Assembly: GCF_010093535.1 (NCBI RefSeq)
Contig: NW_022985168.1
Coordinates: 535,727 to 599,726, forward strand
Reading direction: 5' to 3'
DNA from: Lindgomyces ingoldianus
Taxonomy: Eukaryota > Ascomycota > Dothideomycetes > Pleosporales > Lindgomycetaceae
Length of the DNA: 64,000 nt
The notes under the pieces are model-generated. The model searched no databases. It was not told the DNA's origin and saw only the letters and a program-made list of their open reading frames with translations. How positions within the stretch are numbered: position 1 is the stretch's first letter; each line of letters opens with the position of its first letter. Made by a program: the position numbers and the translations under genes. This document shows positions 48,975 to 60,768 of the stretch, piece by piece.

Positions 48975-50269
48975 CTACTCCTTCTCTGCCTGCTTGATCT
49001 TTGCAAACGTCGCCGCCACAATCAATGGAAACACTATTGTGGCCTCCGCATACACCTTCACGCTATCACCATCTGCTTTGATCTTGCCCCAACTGACCGC
49101 TTCATCCGGTCTCGCTCCTGCATCACTTCCGTCAAACTCCTGAGCCGTATTGATATACACTGCACTCTCGGCACCGTTTCGCATCAAGCACGCATTCGCG
49201 ATGTGGTGCTTCACGACTCCACCGCCGAGAATGATCATGCCAGCCCTCTTCGCTCGGACAGCCATCGTGTTGATCTTGCGGATGTCTTCGACAATGTCTA
49301 TCCGCAGCTGTTCGGGAGACGACTTGAATGTATGAAAGTAGAGCATGTCGCCAAGGCTACCGTCTGTTAGAGCAGGGCAGAACACGGGAATGCTGTTCTT
49401 CCAGGCCCAATAGTATACAGACCTCTCGTCGTTGATTTCTTTGCCTAGGCGGTTGATGACCTTGCTGGGCGTCCAGTGGATTGGCTCATCTGTCTTCTTG
49501 CTGACCTCCTGCTCTTCCAACATCTGGTCCAAGATGGGCACTACCCAGTCCTCAAACGCACAGTAGTTGCTGTTTGGCACGAATAAATTGCCGATCCGGT
49601 TCATACCTTTGGCGCGGAGTGCTGCCCCTGGAGAAGAAAATGAGCCAAGGTAGGTCGGGGCGAGACATTTAATGAAATCTTCTTCGACTCCACCTGCAGT
49701 CGTGACTATAGCTGAGACGTGTTTGTGTTGAACGAGATATCGGAATGTCTCTCTCAGCCCAGAGGATATTAAGTTCGAGGTGTAGCCTAGAAATATCGTT
49801 GTCCCTTCGGCCGTTTCAGGGTGCTCCCATGCGCCCTGTCCATCCGTTAGCAGGAAACATCTGAGGCATGGGCACTGGCAAAGCGTCGGTGTCAAGAACA
49901 CCTAGCCAGGGCTAGTGGGATGCTATTTCCGGCTAAATTGTTTCGCCATTTGGGGAATGCGCAGGGACAACTCCAAGGTGCCCGCAGCCTCACAGGCACC
50001 GCTCTCAACGCTGGCGCTCCAGCTGCTCAGGGTGAACTCACCATGCCGTTAATGATCCGCACTGCTTCGCCCACCGACGTTGCCTGGAAGCCCATGTTGA
50101 CCATGCCGGCCACTAGCTCCTCGACGGTGATGTTGCGCTGGGCATAATGATCGAAGTCAATGCCTTGTACCTCTCTGGATCCTACGGGAACCGCTTCGGA
50201 AGGCTTCAATACCGCATCAGTGGCGCCTGATGGGGCTTTGGACGTCCGATCGTGATTGGCGGGGGCCAT
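48975..50269 (-). CDS. dys1: Deoxyhypusine synthase
   Basis: Exons 50269-50042 and 49835-48975 give 362 residues, the normal length. The 206-nt intron has GTGAGT, a GCTAAC branch site and CAG. Conserved blocks are [135 protein letters not shown] and VSWGKI. The Lys of WGKI (about 327) forms the enzyme-butylimine intermediate. The enzyme transfers the aminobutyl group of spermidine to one Lys of eIF5A, the first step of hypusine formation, in the cytosol with NAD. The ATG at 50269 is the only start in this frame before the homology. Confidence 0.96.
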
Positions 50270-51930
50270 GATTCACGATGCTGCAAGGACCTCGAGACCA
50301 ACGGCTATTGTTACTTCCGCAGTCGCTTCTGGTGTGGAAGCGGGTGCGCAATTGTCTCCTTGTTCAAGGCCGCTGATGGCGGCATTTTGGATTCTGCTGC
50401 CTGCTGTTTGCAATGTAAAATCTCGCTATCCCGCAGGCGCATCCTAAAGTGGATAATTAGGCGAGCGACCAAACACACGACCATGAGCGCCACCAGCACG
50501 GGACGCTCGGTCGATCTGGCGGTGCGCAAAGCAGTGATAGGAGTGTTTCCCAAAGATACACAGGGGATATGCCGTCTGGCTCGAGTCATCGGTGAGCTGC
50601 CGCGATGTTCCTGTGAACCTCACGCGTCGCTGGAGGGAGCGACTTATGGTGCGCCGGTGTTCTTCGATGAGGCTTCTACCGGCCCATGGGCAATCTGACA
50701 CAAAGCACAGCGTTTCACACTGGCAGGCGGGGACTTGGCCCCGGCCTCGCCCCTTGTCGACTATGGTAAATCCATGCCTGCATTTCCCGCCCATCTTCAA
50801 AATACCAGCCAATCAGTTGCTGCACGTCAGCAGAGAAATGGGAACGATGCGTGGGACCGTCCCCGCTAAGCCGCTTGCAGTGCAGGGCAGCCAGGCCCAG
50901 TGCGCCAACGTAACCGTTGCTGGAATTCCCGGCTGGAGAGGGGCGCGAAATTGGACCTTGCTTGTGCAGAGCCGACCCTGGGGCTGCCAGTCGGTGCCAG
51001 CCCATGACGGCTGCTCCAGGGCTGCTGAGTGCGTTCTCGTGTCCTCCTCTTCTATTCTTCCTCCTTCAACGACACCCTCCTTGCGACCGCGACCTTACAC
51101 GACGACAACATGCTGCCTGACCGCTCTGGCTCGCAACTCGGCTAACATCTCCACGATAAACCTTTCTCTTTCGCTACCTGCACAACGTCTCACGTGCCGG
51201 GTGCATCTCCCTCAAAGAATAGCAGCGCCACGTCAACGGGGGGTGGCATCGAATCTTCTTCAGCCTAGACTGGCCCCGTCTAGCTGCCGCGCCGCGCAAA
51301 ATTGACAGGAATCGCCCGCGAGCGCCTCCTTTGAATGTAGGCATCCTTTTCAAGTGACCCCGAGGCCTTCTTAGCGGCTTTTGGGTGTGAAGAGCAGGAG
51401 CAGAGGGCGATCGCAAATCTCAGCTCCAGGCTCGGCGGCTGGGTTCCACAAGCGGATCGGGTGGTTTGATGCGGCTGCACCTCCCCAGCGCGCTTTCCTG
51501 AAATCCTCAGTGTGCACAGACCCCCAAAATAAGATTCCGCGCTAGTGCATCTGGGGCTTGAATCTTCAACCTCAAAGCACGACACCTGCGACACGCACCC
51601 TGTCATCTACCACACACCCGCCCGCTGTTGACCTTGTGACACCTGTCCAGGCTTAGAAAGAGACTCACCGTGCTATGAATGTAGCTATCTTAGCTGGAGA
51701 TCCGGGACCATATGACTCAAGCTAACCGTGTTGCAGTTCTAGTAGACATTCAGAGAATCAGGCCCAAACCTTTCACCACTACCTGAGATCTGAGCGAACC
51801 AATTCTTTTAAACATCTAATTATCAACAGCACAAGCTATAACTCTCTGTTACACAAGAGTTCCCAAGAAGTTGCGCCCATGTGGAGTCTAGGTCCAGTAT
51901 CACAATACTACCGCATCCAACACTCTCCAG
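50270..51930. promoter_or_regulatory. Divergent intergenic region between deoxyhypusine synthase and the Snt1-like gene
   Basis: A G+C-rich 1.66-kb stretch. Frames such as 50592-51305 (237 codons) and 51280-51606 are probably accidental, since both strands are open together and no domain is seen. CT-rich runs near 51040-51180 could mark the leader of the Snt1-like gene. No TATA box is evident. Confidence 0.45.
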
Positions 51931-54900
51931 ATGTCTTCATCTCGCTACCCAGATAACCGATATCCACGCGATCGCGATCGCGAGCGGTCGCCATACAGAG
52001 ATAGACGACCTTCCGGCTATGGCGGTGGCTATCCCCCAAGAGGGAGCGACTCCACCAGCCGACAACATCTTGACTCCTCCGCCTTCTCTCCGAGAGACGT
52101 TCCTCGCGGCCCTAAGTCACTCGTAGATGTACCCCGAACCGTTAATCCAGGGCCCCCATCTGGCGTTCCCTCTGGTCCCCGCGATGGGCGTGGAAGGGGA
52201 TTCCCGGGACGTGGTGACGGCCCTTCCAATTCTTTGCGGGATGCACCTCCTCTCACTGACACCCGAGACCGTTGGCGGGCCGATCGGGACCGAGATCGAG
52301 ATCGAGATCGAGATTTTGAACGGAGGGATAGGCGTCCTTCTCCCCGTCCACGTTCACCAATTCGGGATGTACGTGATTCAAGGGATCTTCCTAGAGACCT
52401 GGACATTGGTCGTGCGCGGCGGAATTCGCGGGATGGTCCGCCGTCGGCAGGCTCTACCTATTCAGACCCTCCTCTCGGGATGTCTTCCTCGTATCGTGGA
52501 AGTGGAAGTGGCAGAGGTCGTGGAACTGGTCGGGAATTCAATGTAGATTCACGAGGCCGTGGGAGAAGTTACCATGACGACCGCGGCGACCATTATGGGC
52601 CACGTCCAAGCATGTATAGGCCACGAAGTCGCTCACGAGAGCCGCCTTTGCGTAGAGAAAGGGAGATCCGGGACGATCGGGATTTTGATAGAAGAGATCG
52701 TGAGGAGCGCAGGTTCAGCCGAAGGGATGACGACCGCCGAGGACACGATTCGTACATAGGACCCGGGACCTCTCTCAACACTAATACACGATCCACGGAT
52801 TCTCGGCACGCGGGTGGAGCGGCCGATGCTCGGCACATTCCAGGAACACCAACAGGACCGCTAACTCCACATTCAGCTCACCATCCTTCCACCGGTGATC
52901 GGCTAGGGCCTCCGTCCGACTCATACTCCCGGCGCTCCTCCATTGCGACGGAGCCTGTGAGTACAAAAGATCCCCGAAGAGAGTCAGACAGAAACGATCT
53001 TTTAGCGAGTCGTGCTGAAGCATCAAGAGAAAGGTATGCCCCACGTGCATCCTCACCTCCTGCCGCGGTTCCGGCCTTTGGATTTTCTAATGTTTGGAGG
53101 AACCCTGCCCTTGACGCCAAACCGATTGCTGCTGCTCATATCTCAAAACCTGCCCAACCTGTGCCTCCAGCCCCTGCTCTCTCTACCCCAGCCACATCAG
53201 CACCAGCGATTCCAACAGCTCCAAAATCAATTATCCCTTCCGGGTTGTCGATAGTTCCTCCAACCGGACCCAAGGCAGACAGAGTTCCTGATCGCCAGCA
53301 AGTAGAAATCCAGAATCAAGATGCTAGACCCTCGGTTGTCGAACAGGCGCGCATTGAGAACCCTCAGCGTCCGCCTCCCTCCTCTTCAACACATTCCAGC
53401 ACTAATCCCCCGATGTCTGAAGGCCTGGAAACAAAATCACTATCTCAACTGTCTGCAAATTCGCCTTCTCTAGGACTGGCCCCTCGAGCCCGTGTTCCGC
53501 CAACCGGCCCCCAAGCAGGACCTCGCTCAAATCCATCACCATCCTTTGTCAGACCCCCGCCAGCGCCATATCCTTCTCGAGATGCATCGCCGGGTGCCAT
53601 ACCTTCGGGTCCCCGGAACGCCATGTCAATGAATACGTCACCTAAAAGCATTCCTGTGAGTATTCCAACCGGCCCCAAAGCGGATAGAACACCATCTATG
53701 GCACCTCGACCGTCCATGTATGCATCACTCGACCGCCCTCCATTCTCAGCCCCAAGGATGCCAATCGGGGGGGGGGCGCCAAAGAGTAATCAGTGGGTGA
53801 GGCCCGGTCTTGTCAACCGTGTGGCAAGCATTCCCACAAAGCGCGATTTTCCGAGTGAAGATCGCGAGCGACCATTTGGCGCCACCCTTAAAGCACCTAA
53901 AGTTGAAGGTACTTCCACGGCGGCAGAATCGCAACGTTTAGAGCATCAGAAATTGGGAATTTCTACAGTGGCTCAAACAAGTGACAATCGTGGACCAACC
54001 AACCGAGCATCTTCCGAACAACTCCCAAAAATATCTTCATTGAAGAGTCAATTACTCGAGTCAAGACGCCTATCCGACGTATCTATGCCCGATGCATCTC
54101 CACCGGCAGTAAAACCGCCCGTGTCTGTAAACTCATCTGCGCCTGGAGTTATGGAGGATTCGGACGAAGATCTCGATTTGGATGAAGCAGATTTTGCTGA
54201 ATCTGAAGCGAAATACAATAAGGAGAAGGCTCTACTTGTGTCGAAACGAATAGACTTGAGAGTCGCCCGCCTGCGTGCTACTTCTCCTTTACAAGAGATT
54301 ATGCTATTAGCTAGTATAACCTCGGATCACTTGCCGCACGACGAGACTCAGGCGCCGGATCCTGCCGAGGAAGAAATTCCAATACCTCCTATTGCACAAG
54401 CGCCACCAGGGAGCACCACGACGGAACTACTTACACCGAAAGCCGAGGAGACAGAAGACATTACAATGGAGGAGACCTCACCAGTATCAGGGATAGCGCC
54501 TGCAACACGAGCGCTTCGTCCGCTTCGTGAACTTTCCATCGACCGCGAAAGTACTCCAGATCTCAGTTCTCTTCCTTGGCTTCGGGATGGTCCTCCGACT
54601 CCACTCTCCGATCTCGATCAAGATAGACCAGCTCTATCAGAGGCAAGCTTGGAAGCGATCCGGAATAAGTTGCGAAATGACTCAGTTCCCTCCATTTCCC
54701 ATAAAGAGGTTCTAAAACAGTATGCAGATGCGTACAGGCAATGGAGACTGCGTATCCGAGACCTCGACGAAAATCGGGAACATGAAGAGCAGGAGAGACC
54801 GCAATCTGCCGAACCGAGTATGAAGGTCACCACTCCAGACATTCAGAGTTCTGCTATTGCAGCAATGATGGAAGTGCCACCAGCCACGACAGGCCGTCGA

Positions 54901-57900
54901 GGTCACTCGGGCAGGTGGGCGACGGAGCTCGACTTTGAACAAGTTCTCAAGGAATCGTTGAAGACGGCAGAAGAAGAGAGGATGGGAAAGAAGGAAAAGG
55001 GACCAAAGAAATCCATCTCGGACCCAGAGAGGGAAGCAACCTTGCCTTTGCAGATGACAGAGCAGGAAGTCCAGAGGAGGCGATTCATCGACACCAACTT
55101 CCAGCGAGAACCTGGACAAGGCATCTTTGTGTATCATTATGAACCACCGGAAGATGACTTCAGTCAAGAGGAACATGACATCATGGTTCGACACTACAAG
55201 GACCAATATGCGAAGAAATGGGGCAAGTTGGCCGAAATGTTGCATAAAGAGGCAGGAACAAGCCGCACCTACAAGGATTGTATCAACCATTATTATAAGT
55301 CGAAATGGAATAAGGAATACAAAGGGAAAGTCAAACGAGGACGTGGTGCAAGGCGAGCTCGAGGTGGAGGTGCGGCACGCGGACGAATAGCTGCCACCGC
55401 AAATGCAGAGCGACCAGAAGCATACGGCGAGGATGGTCCGCCGCCTTTGGCTCTTACTGATAGTGGACGGCCACGACGACAGGCTGCGCCAACATTTGGC
55501 GCAGAGTCTGAACTTGACGCAAACACACCTGTTCCCACCCCAGGGCGACCTCGTCGACAGACCGATGCTGACGGTGCACCAGAGAAGGGGGGTCGGCGCG
55601 GTAAAGCTGGGAAAGAAAAGGGAGGGCGGAAGCCAAAAAACCAGCCTCTTGCTGCCGCTCCGGCTGAATCCCCCATGAAAATAGACCGCAAAGAACGCGC
55701 ACTAGGAGTAAAGATGGAGGACGAGTTTAGCAAACGCACACTTGGTGAGTTGACTTTGCCCATCGGGCAGCCTAGCTCTATGGAGGATCCAATGTCTCTC
55801 CAAGGAGACACACACTTGCATCCTGCGTTGAGCACTGGAAGCTCTACAATGATAGAGCGACCAAAGGCTCACGCAAATGCAAGATTAGGACCTTCTAGCT
55901 ACTGGTCTGTAGCGGAGTCAACAGACTTCAAGAAGAATGTCGCACACTTTGGGACAGACTGGGCAGCGATTGCAAACTATATGGGTACGAAGACACAAAC
56001 TATGGTGAAGAATCAGTACCTGCGCTTAGTTGAGAGCGGAACAGCCCCTGAATTGGCAAGATTAGCTAACGAGGCAGACCAAAAAAGGGAACGGGGCGAG
56101 GACCTCGGGCCGCCGCCAACGCCAACACCAGCCCAGAAGAGACGTTATGAGAGTTCCACAACTGCTCCACGGCCCCTGGCACCAACACCCGAAGTGACTG
56201 AATTGCTCAACTCTCCGGCTACCCAGGCCGTCATACCCCCGAAGTCGTCTCCTCCAAATATCACCTCCTCGAGGTTTTCTGCTATTATCCAGGCTCCACA
56301 GGTGAAGCCAATTGTTCCAGCTTCCAGCGCTGCCCCTCTCCCGGAGTCACCTATCGCCCCTGCACCTCCAATGCAGCAGCAGCAGTCTCCTCAAGCCCAG
56401 CCATCACGATCCCAACAACAGCATCATCACCATTCCTCGCACTCCCAACATAAGGCCCATCCTCACGGCCCTCGGGCCGGCTTCTTCTCGGATGACTTGC
56501 CGCCTCGCTCGGAGAATCGACCGCCATCGCAGCCGTCGATACCGCAACCTCATCGACCTTTGGCACAACAATTTCCGCATCAGCTTCGCCCACAGGAGCA
56601 ACAGCATGCGTCACCGTTCCGGCCATCCATTCAGCCAGAGCGCGAAGTGCAATCACGACCAGAACCACAGCAGGAGCATGAAGGCTCCGGGCGGTTCCCG
56701 TTGCATCATGCTCGACGTATCTCCCAAGATCTTGCCCCTCACAGGCACTTTCAGCCCAACGCCCTGAGTGCAGGGCAAATCATGCCGCAAATGAGTACAA
56801 ATTCAGGGGCCGGTTCACCCGAGACACGACCTCTGCCAATGCAGCAACCTCGACAGCCCGTACAACCAAGCCAGCCCCCTGTAGATGTTACCAGCCAAGC
56901 GCCGAGTGTGGTGGTTGTGGCTCAACAGCTTGCTTCTCGTTCTACGGTCGTGACTCCGCCAGTCAAAGAAGAACAGCGCCATTATCCTCTACCTCAGATA
57001 CCTCAGATACCTCAGCCTCAAGCCCCCCCTCAGCTTCAGGCTCAACCTCAGAATTATTCCCAACTGCCTCAACCTTCTGTTCAACCTCCACCGCAGCCGG
57101 TTGTCTCGAAACCTACCACTGAACCAAAAATATCCAGCCTGTTGTCCTTACTAAACGACCCTGAGCCCGAGGAGCCAAGACGTAAGAAGCCTAGCGAACA
57201 GAGCATACCTTCACACACTCCAACGCCCCAACAGCAGGCCCCAATTGCCCCTCCCCCACCTAACCCCCAGACATTACCTCAACGCCGCGAAGGTTTCGGT
57301 GATCTCGGTACCACTCAATTACCCTACAGCCGGTCTTCCTTCGCCCAACAAGCCTCACAGTCCCAAGCTTCCACGGGCCGAACCATGGTTGATCTCACAA
57401 ACGAACAGCCACCAAACAGACAACATCCACGGGATAGCTGGCAGCAACGACAATCATATCATCCAAGTCAAAGCCAAGCACAACAGACTCAGTCACTTAA
57501 TTCTCCTCACATGACATTAGCTCAACCGAACTTGAGTCTCAGCAATCATCGGGCTGTCCTCGCCCAACACAATGCCCCTCGACACAATCCTTCGCCACCT
57601 CCCCATAATGCATATCATTCACCCCATGCGCACTCGCGGACCCCCAGTTTGACACAGCCACCTCAACAGCAACCCCGCCATGGCATCAGCAGCTCAGCTT
57701 CAATGCAGGCTGCGGCCGGTGCCACCCAAATCCTGCAGCCGAACCCGTATGCTCAGGTTGACCCACCAGGGACCGGCTCTCAACCCACAGGACCAGTTGG
57801 TATGCGACCCAGCCCTCATCTCCATACTACCCATGCCGTGCAGCACCGGGAAAGCCAAGGCCGAAATGAGCAGACCCAAAGTCATAATGGCAGCCTCTCT

Positions 57901-58623
57901 TATTCCAACCCTCAGACACCGATTGACCGTCACCCTTCACACCCACATATGCGAACTGGAGGTCTTCCCGAGCCGTATCGCCCCCGTGAAAATGACTTTG
58001 ACGCGCGGAACCGTGAACGAGACGTCTCCCGGGAACTCTCTCATAGAGCCGAGTTGATGATGAGGCAAGAGCGCGAACGAGACTCTATCCTATCAAACCC
58101 CCAGCTACGTTCGGCTGCCCCACAGTCTACGCTCCAGGACCTTAGATACCAGCCTCAAACTCAACAGGATCGAGGATATCCTACTCAGCGTTCTCACACT
58201 CCACTTTCGAGAGCTGACCATGTACAACATCCTTCTCTACAGCATCACCCCCATTCTCTGCTTGTCGACAACAATCATGTTCTGATAGGACAACGTCTAC
58301 AAGAGGATCCAACGCCGCCACCGCATCGAATGCGTGAGGCATACCCTCCTCGAGATGAACGTGATCGCTTCACAGATCGCATTCGAGAAGAGCAGGCGCA
58401 ACAGCAAGCCAGGATAAGGAGCGATGAGTATCTTGTCAGAGAACGTGATGCGAGGTTCCGCGAGGATCTTCTAAGAAGAGACAGAGATGCTATAATGCAA
58501 GGCCCAATCCCACCATCTGGACCAGGCCTCAGCCAGCAGGGGCAAGGCCAACGACAGCCCCCAGGTGGGCCCATGGATTGGGCAAAGGCCGTGCGTCCCC
58601 CGGGTCAATGGGGTTCACGATAA
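51931..58623 (+). CDS. snt1: Snt1/NCoR-like double-SANT corepressor
   Basis: One uninterrupted frame of 2230 residues. The N-terminal 280 residues are rich in Arg-Asp and Arg-Ser pairs. A long Pro/Ser/Ala-rich part follows, with repeated PTGPKAD motifs. About 740-790 is acidic and then helical (DLDLDEADFAESEAKYNKEK). The first SANT domain lies at about 1065-1125 (DFSQEEHDIMVRHYKDQYAK, KKWGKLAEMLHKEAGTSRTY, DCINHYYKSKWN), followed by a basic RGRGARRARGG stretch. The second SANT is at about 1320-1370 (SYWSVAESTDFKKNVAHFG, DWAAIANYMGTKTQTMVKNQ). The rest is Gln/Pro/His-rich. Two spaced SANT domains in such a protein mark the yeast Snt1/animal NCoR-SMRT family, scaffold of the Set3/Hos2 histone deacetylase complex. 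The orthology call is from architecture and motif text. Confidence 0.9.
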   Translation: MSSSRYPDNRYPRDRDRERSPYRDRRPSGYGGGYPPRGSDSTSRQHLDSSAFSPRDVPRGPKSLVDVPRTVNPGPPSGVPSGPRDGRGRGFPGRGDGPSNSLRDAPPLTDTRDRWRADRDRDRDRDRDFERRDRRPSPRPRSPIRDVRDSRDLPRDLDIGRARRNSRDGPPSAGSTYSDPPLGMSSSYRGSGSGRGRGTGREFNVDSRGRGRSYHDDRGDHYGPRPSMYRPRSRSREPPLRREREIRDDRDFDRRDREERRFSRRDDDRRGHDSYIGPGTSLNTNTRSTDSRHAGGAADARHIPGTPTGPLTPHSAHHPSTGDRLGPPSDSYSRRSSIATEPVSTKDPRRESDRNDLLASRAEASRERYAPRASSPPAAVPAFGFSNVWRNPALDAKPIAAAHISKPAQPVPPAPALSTPATSAPAIPTAPKSIIPSGLSIVPPTGPKADRVPDRQQVEIQNQDARPSVVEQARIENPQRPPPSSSTHSSTNPPMSEGLETKSLSQLSANSPSLGLAPRARVPPTGPQAGPRSNPSPSFVRPPPAPYPSRDASPGAIPSGPRNAMSMNTSPKSIPVSIPTGPKADRTPSMAPRPSMYASLDRPPFSAPRMPIGGGAPKSNQWVRPGLVNRVASIPTKRDFPSEDRERPFGATLKAPKVEGTSTAAESQRLEHQKLGISTVAQTSDNRGPTNRASSEQLPKISSLKSQLLESRRLSDVSMPDASPPAVKPPVSVNSSAPGVMEDSDEDLDLDEADFAESEAKYNKEKALLVSKRIDLRVARLRATSPLQEIMLLASITSDHLPHDETQAPDPAEEEIPIPPIAQAPPGSTTTELLTPKAEETEDITMEETSPVSGIAPATRALRPLRELSIDRESTPDLSSLPWLRDGPPTPLSDLDQDRPALSEASLEAIRNKLRNDSVPSISHKEVLKQYADAYRQWRLRIRDLDENREHEEQERPQSAEPSMKVTTPDIQSSAIAAMMEVPPATTGRRGHSGRWATELDFEQVLKESLKTAEEERMGKKEKGPKKSISDPEREATLPLQMTEQEVQRRRFIDTNFQREPGQGIFVYHYEPPEDDFSQEEHDIMVRHYKDQYAKKWGKLAEMLHKEAGTSRTYKDCINHYYKSKWNKEYKGKVKRGRGARRARGGGAARGRIAATANAERPEAYGEDGPPPLALTDSGRPRRQAAPTFGAESELDANTPVPTPGRPRRQTDADGAPEKGGRRGKAGKEKGGRKPKNQPLAAAPAESPMKIDRKERALGVKMEDEFSKRTLGELTLPIGQPSSMEDPMSLQGDTHLHPALSTGSSTMIERPKAHANARLGPSSYWSVAESTDFKKNVAHFGTDWAAIANYMGTKTQTMVKNQYLRLVESGTAPELARLANEADQKRERGEDLGPPPTPTPAQKRRYESSTTAPRPLAPTPEVTELLNSPATQAVIPPKSSPPNITSSRFSAIIQAPQVKPIVPASSAAPLPESPIAPAPPMQQQQSPQAQPSRSQQQHHHHSSHSQHKAHPHGPRAGFFSDDLPPRSENRPPSQPSIPQPHRPLAQQFPHQLRPQEQQHASPFRPSIQPEREVQSRPEPQQEHEGSGRFPLHHARRISQDLAPHRHFQPNALSAGQIMPQMSTNSGAGSPETRPLPMQQPRQPVQPSQPPVDVTSQAPSVVVVAQQLASRSTVVTPPVKEEQRHYPLPQIPQIPQPQAPPQLQAQPQNYSQLPQPSVQPPPQPVVSKPTTEPKISSLLSLLNDPEPEEPRRKKPSEQSIPSHTPTPQQQAPIAPPPPNPQTLPQRREGFGDLGTTQLPYSRSSFAQQASQSQASTGRTMVDLTNEQPPNRQHPRDSWQQRQSYHPSQSQAQQTQSLNSPHMTLAQPNLSLSNHRAVLAQHNAPRHNPSPPPHNAYHSPHAHSRTPSLTQPPQQQPRHGISSSASMQAAAGATQILQPNPYAQVDPPGTGSQPTGPVGMRPSPHLHTTHAVQHRESQGRNEQTQSHNGSLSYSNPQTPIDRHPSHPHMRTGGLPEPYRPRENDFDARNRERDVSRELSHRAELMMRQERERDSILSNPQLRSAAPQSTLQDLRYQPQTQQDRGYPTQRSHTPLSRADHVQHPSLQHHPHSLLVDNNHVLIGQRLQEDPTPPPHRMREAYPPRDERDRFTDRIREEQAQQQARIRSDEYLVRERDARFREDLLRRDRDAIMQGPIPPSGPGLSQQGQGQRQPPGGPMDWAKAVRPPGQWGSR

Positions 58624-59586
58624 TTTTAATCTCAAGTCTCCCAACTTTTTCGACGGATACACCTACAACCTTCACCCACGTTTCCTTTATTTCGTTTCGA
58701 ATAGTACATTTGGCGGACTTTTATAAAGCGACCTCGTCATCGATTCCGGCTCGGCGTTTCGGACTTTTCACGAAGTGTTGAATCGTTTTCTGCTTGATGG
58801 ATGGAGTTTGCATGCATGTAAAAAGTTGGAGCAGCACCCGCTGCAACTTCAACCACGACCTGAATGCTTCACTGGCGATATGTGGATACGGCATGATCCA
58901 TGGCGTTTGTTTGTTGGAGGCTAGGTTTCATTGGGGATGGGTTTTTAGGGGTGCTCTCTTTCATTGGCGGTGCTTTTTGTTTGTTGTTAGGGACGGCTGG
59001 GTGGATGATTGTAGTGAAGTGTTAGGGCATGTGTGTGTGTGTGTATACTATACCGACAGGACTTTTGGATGACGTAGTGTATGAATGATAGTGCTTGAGT
59101 ACAAAAGAAACTTTTGTGTCTTCTGTGGCTGCGATGGGCTACCGCATGCTATATCCATAGGGCATGGCAAGGACAAATTTAGAGCAGATATTGGCATCCT
59201 CTTTACGACCCTTTAAATTCCAGCAAGGGGTTTAACGAATTATGACTACCCTAGTCACGTTCCGTGATACGTGGTAACATATTGTACTACCTGTACTACC
59301 TCGCCTTCTCTCAATTGGATTCGGTACTAACTCCATTTCCTGGCACCACCTCCTATAATCCCTACCAACTCTGGGGAAGCTGCTCTCGGCACAGAGACAA
59401 CTGTTGAAGATTGTGGAGTAGCCAGCTTTCGTGCCAAATTCCGCGCAGTTTGCAAAAAAATTACGGCAATACGTCAAGGAACATCCCAGAGATGCGGGCG
59501 ATTATGCATGAGAGGCCCTACTGCGGAAATCCCTGGAGTGGTGGTAGAAGCAATTGATCAGCGACAACTCTCAGAGACTTTAAGAG
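58624..59586. other. 3' flank of the Snt1-like gene, nothing else recognised
   Basis: Contains a short GT repeat at 59030-59042. Frames at 58794-59072 and 59232-59477 have no domain support. Confidence 0.45.
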
Positions 59587-60002
59587 CTACTTAGCCAGGA
59601 ATTTGTGGACATGAATGATGTGGTAGATGCCCTGGATAGCTTTCTTCAATGGCTCGAAGTTTTCGCAGTGATGCTCACCGATACCATGCATAAAAACCGA
59701 GAGAGCACAAACTTTGGAGAGGCTGCATGATACTTTCTGTTCGGTGCCTACATAGTGGCTGACTATTAGAGCCTTCTCTACCTCTCCTCTCTGCCAAAAT
59801 CCTGAACATGCGGCTATCAAATTTGTGGGCACCTTTATATCCACAAATGTTCAAAGCTGACTCAATAGTTAAACCAGACTGAACCAAGTGAGAAGGCTGA
59901 ACTAGAACCCCGTGGACATTGTAGAAACCTTTGGCATTAGCGCCGACTGTAATAGTGATATCCGTAAAGATGGTGACGTGAACAGGATATTGAAAGATGT
60001 CT
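59587..60002 (-). pseudogene. Unidentified frameshifted coding stretch
   Basis: From 60002 leftwards one frame reads DIFQYPVHVTIFTDITITVG, then YNVHGVLVQPSHLVQSGLTI and ESALNICGY. The next frame continues EVEKALIVSHYVGTEQKVSC, CALSVFMHGIGEHHCENFEP and LKKAIQGIYHIIHVHKFLAK, then stops at 59587. Together they read like one protein broken by a frameshift; there is no usable ATG in the second frame. Family not recognised. Confidence 0.3.
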
Positions 60003-60164
60003 CCTCGAAATTAGAGCTTGGGAAGAAGTTCAAAGAATGTATAACGTTCTAGGAAGAGGTCACTGGGAAGATAGAGCTGAGTAGGACAGGACCAACGCGC
60101 GAATATTGCTTCGAGAAGGCATTTTACGCAGACCGACAGCCGGAGTGCCCTCAATGCATGAAGC

Positions 60165-60768
60165 CAGGGCTTCCAACGAGACGTAGTACTGTACGATTGG
60201 GCGATTTTGAGGCCTGTACGGGTGAGATTTTGTGTACGTTCGTACGACAGGGAGGAGGAGAGGTAGGTGTACGTATCGTAACTGTTACGGCTCACGTGAT
60301 CTGTACGAGTAGTACGATTCAATTAAAGTACGCTGTACTCTAGTTAAAACAGCTAAGACTATAGGTCTCTAGAGACGCAAGATTAAGGTCTAATTAATTA
60401 GTTCTCCCTAGTAACAAGAGCAGATAGGACTAGATAAGGCCTGTAAGGCTGCAAGAGGCGTGGATAGATAACTCTGCAATAGAAAATGGTCTGTAATAGG
60501 CATTTTTAAGACGACAGACAGATGGATAGATTAAAACCCTTAGAAAGAGATTTAAGCGTCCGCAGGCCTCCTGCTCGCCAGAGCCCTTATACCCCTCCAG
60601 AACCCCTATACAAACTTCCTAAAAAGGTAATACGATCCGTACTACGTACCGTACCTAGGGCATCATTAAACGTACGGTACGGCTCACGAACTCGGTACGT
60701 TCGTACTGAACACGTGACCGTTACGGTTCACTTTGTACGGACCGTAGTACGGCCCGTTGGAAGCCCTG
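60165..60768 (-). mobile_element. Non-autonomous hAT-like element, internally deleted, 604 bp
   Basis: The left end reads CAGGGCTTCCAACGAGACGT, the right end on the minus strand CAGGGCTTCCAACGGGCCGT (18 of 20 match). The flanks are both CATGAAGC (60157-60164 and 60769-60776), a perfect 8-bp target-site duplication. The left arm matches the right arm of the 2773-3615 element and the right arm matches its left arm, so this is the same family in reverse orientation. It is about 239 bp shorter, missing internal sequence. It shows little RIP damage. Confidence 0.88.

Noticed and set aside
50592..51305. 237-codon open frame between deoxyhypusine synthase and the Snt1-like gene
   Set aside because: G+C-rich stretch open on several frames at once; Arg/Pro/Ser-rich text with no domain and no splice logic.
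54712..55835. Long antisense frames (192 and 180 codons) opposite the Snt1-like gene
   Set aside because: Mirror frames of a long coding exon; the sense strand has clear SANT domains in the same place.
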